From assembly GCA_033439265.1 (NCBI GenBank), contig JAVTVX010000008.1, positions 3,162,001-3,226,000 on the forward strand: DNA of 64,000 nucleotides. Direction: 5' to 3'. Positions 62,418-64,000 of the stretch are shown here, piece after piece. The position numbers were made by a program, and so were the translations under genes. Source of the stretch: Dillenia suffruticosa (Eukaryota > Streptophyta > Magnoliopsida > Dilleniales > Dilleniaceae). The notes beneath the pieces were generated by a model. It made no database searches. It was not told the DNA's origin and saw only the letters and a program-made list of their open reading frames with translations. How positions within the stretch are numbered: position 1 is the stretch's first letter; every line of letters starts with the position of its first letter.

Positions 62418-62571
62418 GTTTTTTTTTTTTTTTTTTTTGAAACCTCCGGTAATTGATGATTATATTAATTCCGATTAACTTTAATTTCAATTAAATTAAA
62501 TTCTTAAAAAATAAAATTATCTTTGCATTTATTTTTATCATACACAAAAGTCGAACTCAAAATCTTATTTA
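62418..62571 (-). mobile_element. 3' half of a SINE split by a hAT-like insertion
   Basis: On minus: gagttcgacttttgtgtatg, then a body resembling 29100-29250, ending in an A run (plus T run 62419-62436). Its 5' half is found at about 63141-63190, beyond the inserted element. Confidence 0.6.
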
Positions 62572-63140
62572 AAGGTGTCCTAACTCGATCCTAGCTCAGC
62601 TTATTTTGAAGGGTCAAGCTCGACTCATTTTAGGGTTAGGTCGAGTTTGGGTTTATTATTTGGCCCATTTTAATTACAGGTTGAGCTTAAATACCGGTGG
62701 ATTCGGCCTATTTAAAATCATATATTTTGGCACTTTTAAAATTATTATGGCTTTGACGATGATTTTGATCAATTTAATGTATTCTCTTGATATAATTCTT
62801 TAATTTTTCATAATATTACTATTATTAATATTCATAATAGTATGTAATTCTTAATTTGGTACGGTGATATTTGTTTTATATTTTATTTTAAATAATTAAT
62901 ATATTTTTATTTTGTATTTATTATATTATAAAATGTATTAAAAATATAAAAAATAAAATTTATGGTTTAGGCTTGAGTCTAACCCAAAACAGGACAGACC
63001 TTTTCAATTTTTTGTATTGAACTTGAGATTCGATTTTCAAGCATTCTTAAATCTGGCTCAGGCTCGTGTTCATAAAATTTTAAATAGGTCGAGTCTGACT
63101 TTATAAAATTTTAGTTTAGAAGACTCGATTGTTAACCCTA
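62572..63140. mobile_element. hAT-like non-autonomous element inserted in a SINE
   Basis: The flanks cttattta (62564-62571) and cttataga (63141-63148) match at 6 of 8 bases. The left subterminal text (ctcagct, tcaagctcgactc) and the right one, reversed (caatcgagtc, cagactcgacc), carry repeated ctcga words, and the right end reads TAGGGTT when reversed. The interior is AT-rich without coding sequence. Superfamily is inferred from the 8-bp duplication and end style. Confidence 0.5.
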
Positions 63141-63190
63141 CTTATAGAGTATCAATATGCAGTCATTATATCAACCAGGTGTCAATGCAA
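63141..63190 (-). mobile_element. 5' half of the split SINE
   Basis: On minus, attgacacctggttgatata followed by gcatattgatactctataag aligns with the head of the SINE at 29100-29285 (attgatgtctagttggttca, then gtatcgatatt). It continues where 62571 leaves off. Confidence 0.55.
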
Positions 63191-63705
63191 TTGCCTCCCT
63201 TAGTACCATCACAGTGGGGTTCGCCCTAAGTTTATGATATCTCATGCTGACTCCCTTGGTTCCGGACCCTGCGTCACGATCGCAACCATAAAATGGATGT
63301 ATATGTATACCTATAAGTATACATAATTTTATAGTTGTATATTTAATAATTTTTTAACAAATACATTTGATTTATAATGAGTGTAACATATTTAATAATT
63401 TTACAGATAAAAATTATTTTTATTAAATAATTTTAAATTTATGAATTTTTTAATGAATAAAAAAGAAATTGCGGTAGGAGATGCATAATAAATACAATGT
63501 TAAGCACGATTTAGGTTTGCTCAAATGACAAACCTTCCGATCATTATTTACATTGGCAGACAGCCACCACACTCTAATTGAAGGATTTTTTTTTTTATTT
63601 TTTAATGATAATAGAAGGGATAAGGGAAACTCACTCGAAAGTATTTTTTATATAAAATTTCCAATTCTTTTCTTATTTGATTAATGTGAAAAAAGATATA
63701 TAATT

Positions 63706-63890
63706 TTTTTTTACTATACCAACTAGTATATCAAATCATACTCTGACTAATTTGGTTCGAGACTTACAATGATTCATTTAAGATGATTATTCTCTCAATA
63801 TAGTCTGTTCCATACTCAAATCATAAATCAAATCCGAGAATTTGATTAAATAATCTACGATCATATTCCATCGATTAACTGACCAATATA
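63706..63890 (-). mobile_element. SINE (minus)
   Basis: On minus the 3' part reads ctcgaaccaaattagtcaga ... gttggtatagt plus an A run, close to the tails at 28060-28120 and 46170-46265. A B-box-like tcggatttgat lies in the head. The target duplication is unclear. Confidence 0.55.
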
Positions 63891-64000
63891 CAAATTGATT
63901 AAATATAGGGATTATCTCTCCCGCTTTTTACATAATAAAATTTATAAGTTTGATTAAGTGAAAAAGTTTTACTTTTTGGTAATAATTTTTTATTATTTTA

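Larger units (their letters stand above)
58211..64000. other. Gene-poor, AT-rich region
   Basis: I find no supportable gene in 5.8 kb. It contains several SINEs and two hAT-type elements listed separately; the rest is AT-rich text with homopolymer runs (for example T18 at 62419). Confidence 0.7.

Noticed and set aside
1-64000. CRISPR arrays, bacterial operons, phage-type defence systems or tRNA/rRNA genes
   Set aside because: The window is plant nuclear DNA; I saw no spaced direct-repeat array. tRNA-like boxes occur only inside SINEs with A tails and target duplications.

Overview
The window is nuclear DNA of a flowering plant, most likely a eudicot. The evidence is multi-exon genes with GT-AG introns, close matches to well-known plant families, very AT-rich spacers, and a heavy load of plant-type transposons. 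I cannot name the species from sequence alone.

Region by region: 0.6-13 kb holds a decaying tandem cluster of WSD1-type wax ester synthase/diacylglycerol acyltransferase genes. It has one copy that looks intact (5861-8746), one pseudogene (11354-13055) and one relic reduced to its two ends (about 860-1285). 16.5-18.4 kb holds a VPS62-family gene with a likely N-myristoylation start. 19.3-21.0 kb holds a decayed copy of a conserved, probably plastid-targeted plant gene. 21.6-25.2 kb (minus) holds a long coiled-coil filament-like plant protein (FPP). 27-29.6 kb is a nest of SINEs, followed by a broken Ty1/copia LTR retrotransposon (29583-35482). 37.8-45.2 kb holds SUD1/CER9, the plant Doa10/MARCH6-type ER ubiquitin ligase. 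45.8-48.1 kb has a possible small gene, two SINEs and a 5'-truncated RTE-type LINE with a perfect 15-bp target duplication. 49.1-57.8 kb (minus) holds a cytoplasmic poly(A)-binding protein gene with nine coding exons; its 4.4-kb first intron contains a decayed second copy of coding exon 1. 58.2-64 kb has no gene I can support, but contains SINEs, a small hAT element with a perfect 8-bp target duplication, and a hAT-like element inserted into a SINE.

The genes are ordinary, separately transcribed plant genes and not one pathway. Two touch surface lipids: WSD1-type enzymes make wax esters, and SUD1/CER9 modulates cuticle and sterol metabolism. I read their proximity as coincidence. I found no clearly new biological system. 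The most unusual items are the exon-1 fossil inside the PABP gene, an in-frame 39-nt exon extension with the better splice site in the same gene, the head-and-tail relic of a WSD copy, and the SINE/hAT nesting. Exon borders were set by eye from splice consensus and family conservation, without transcript data.
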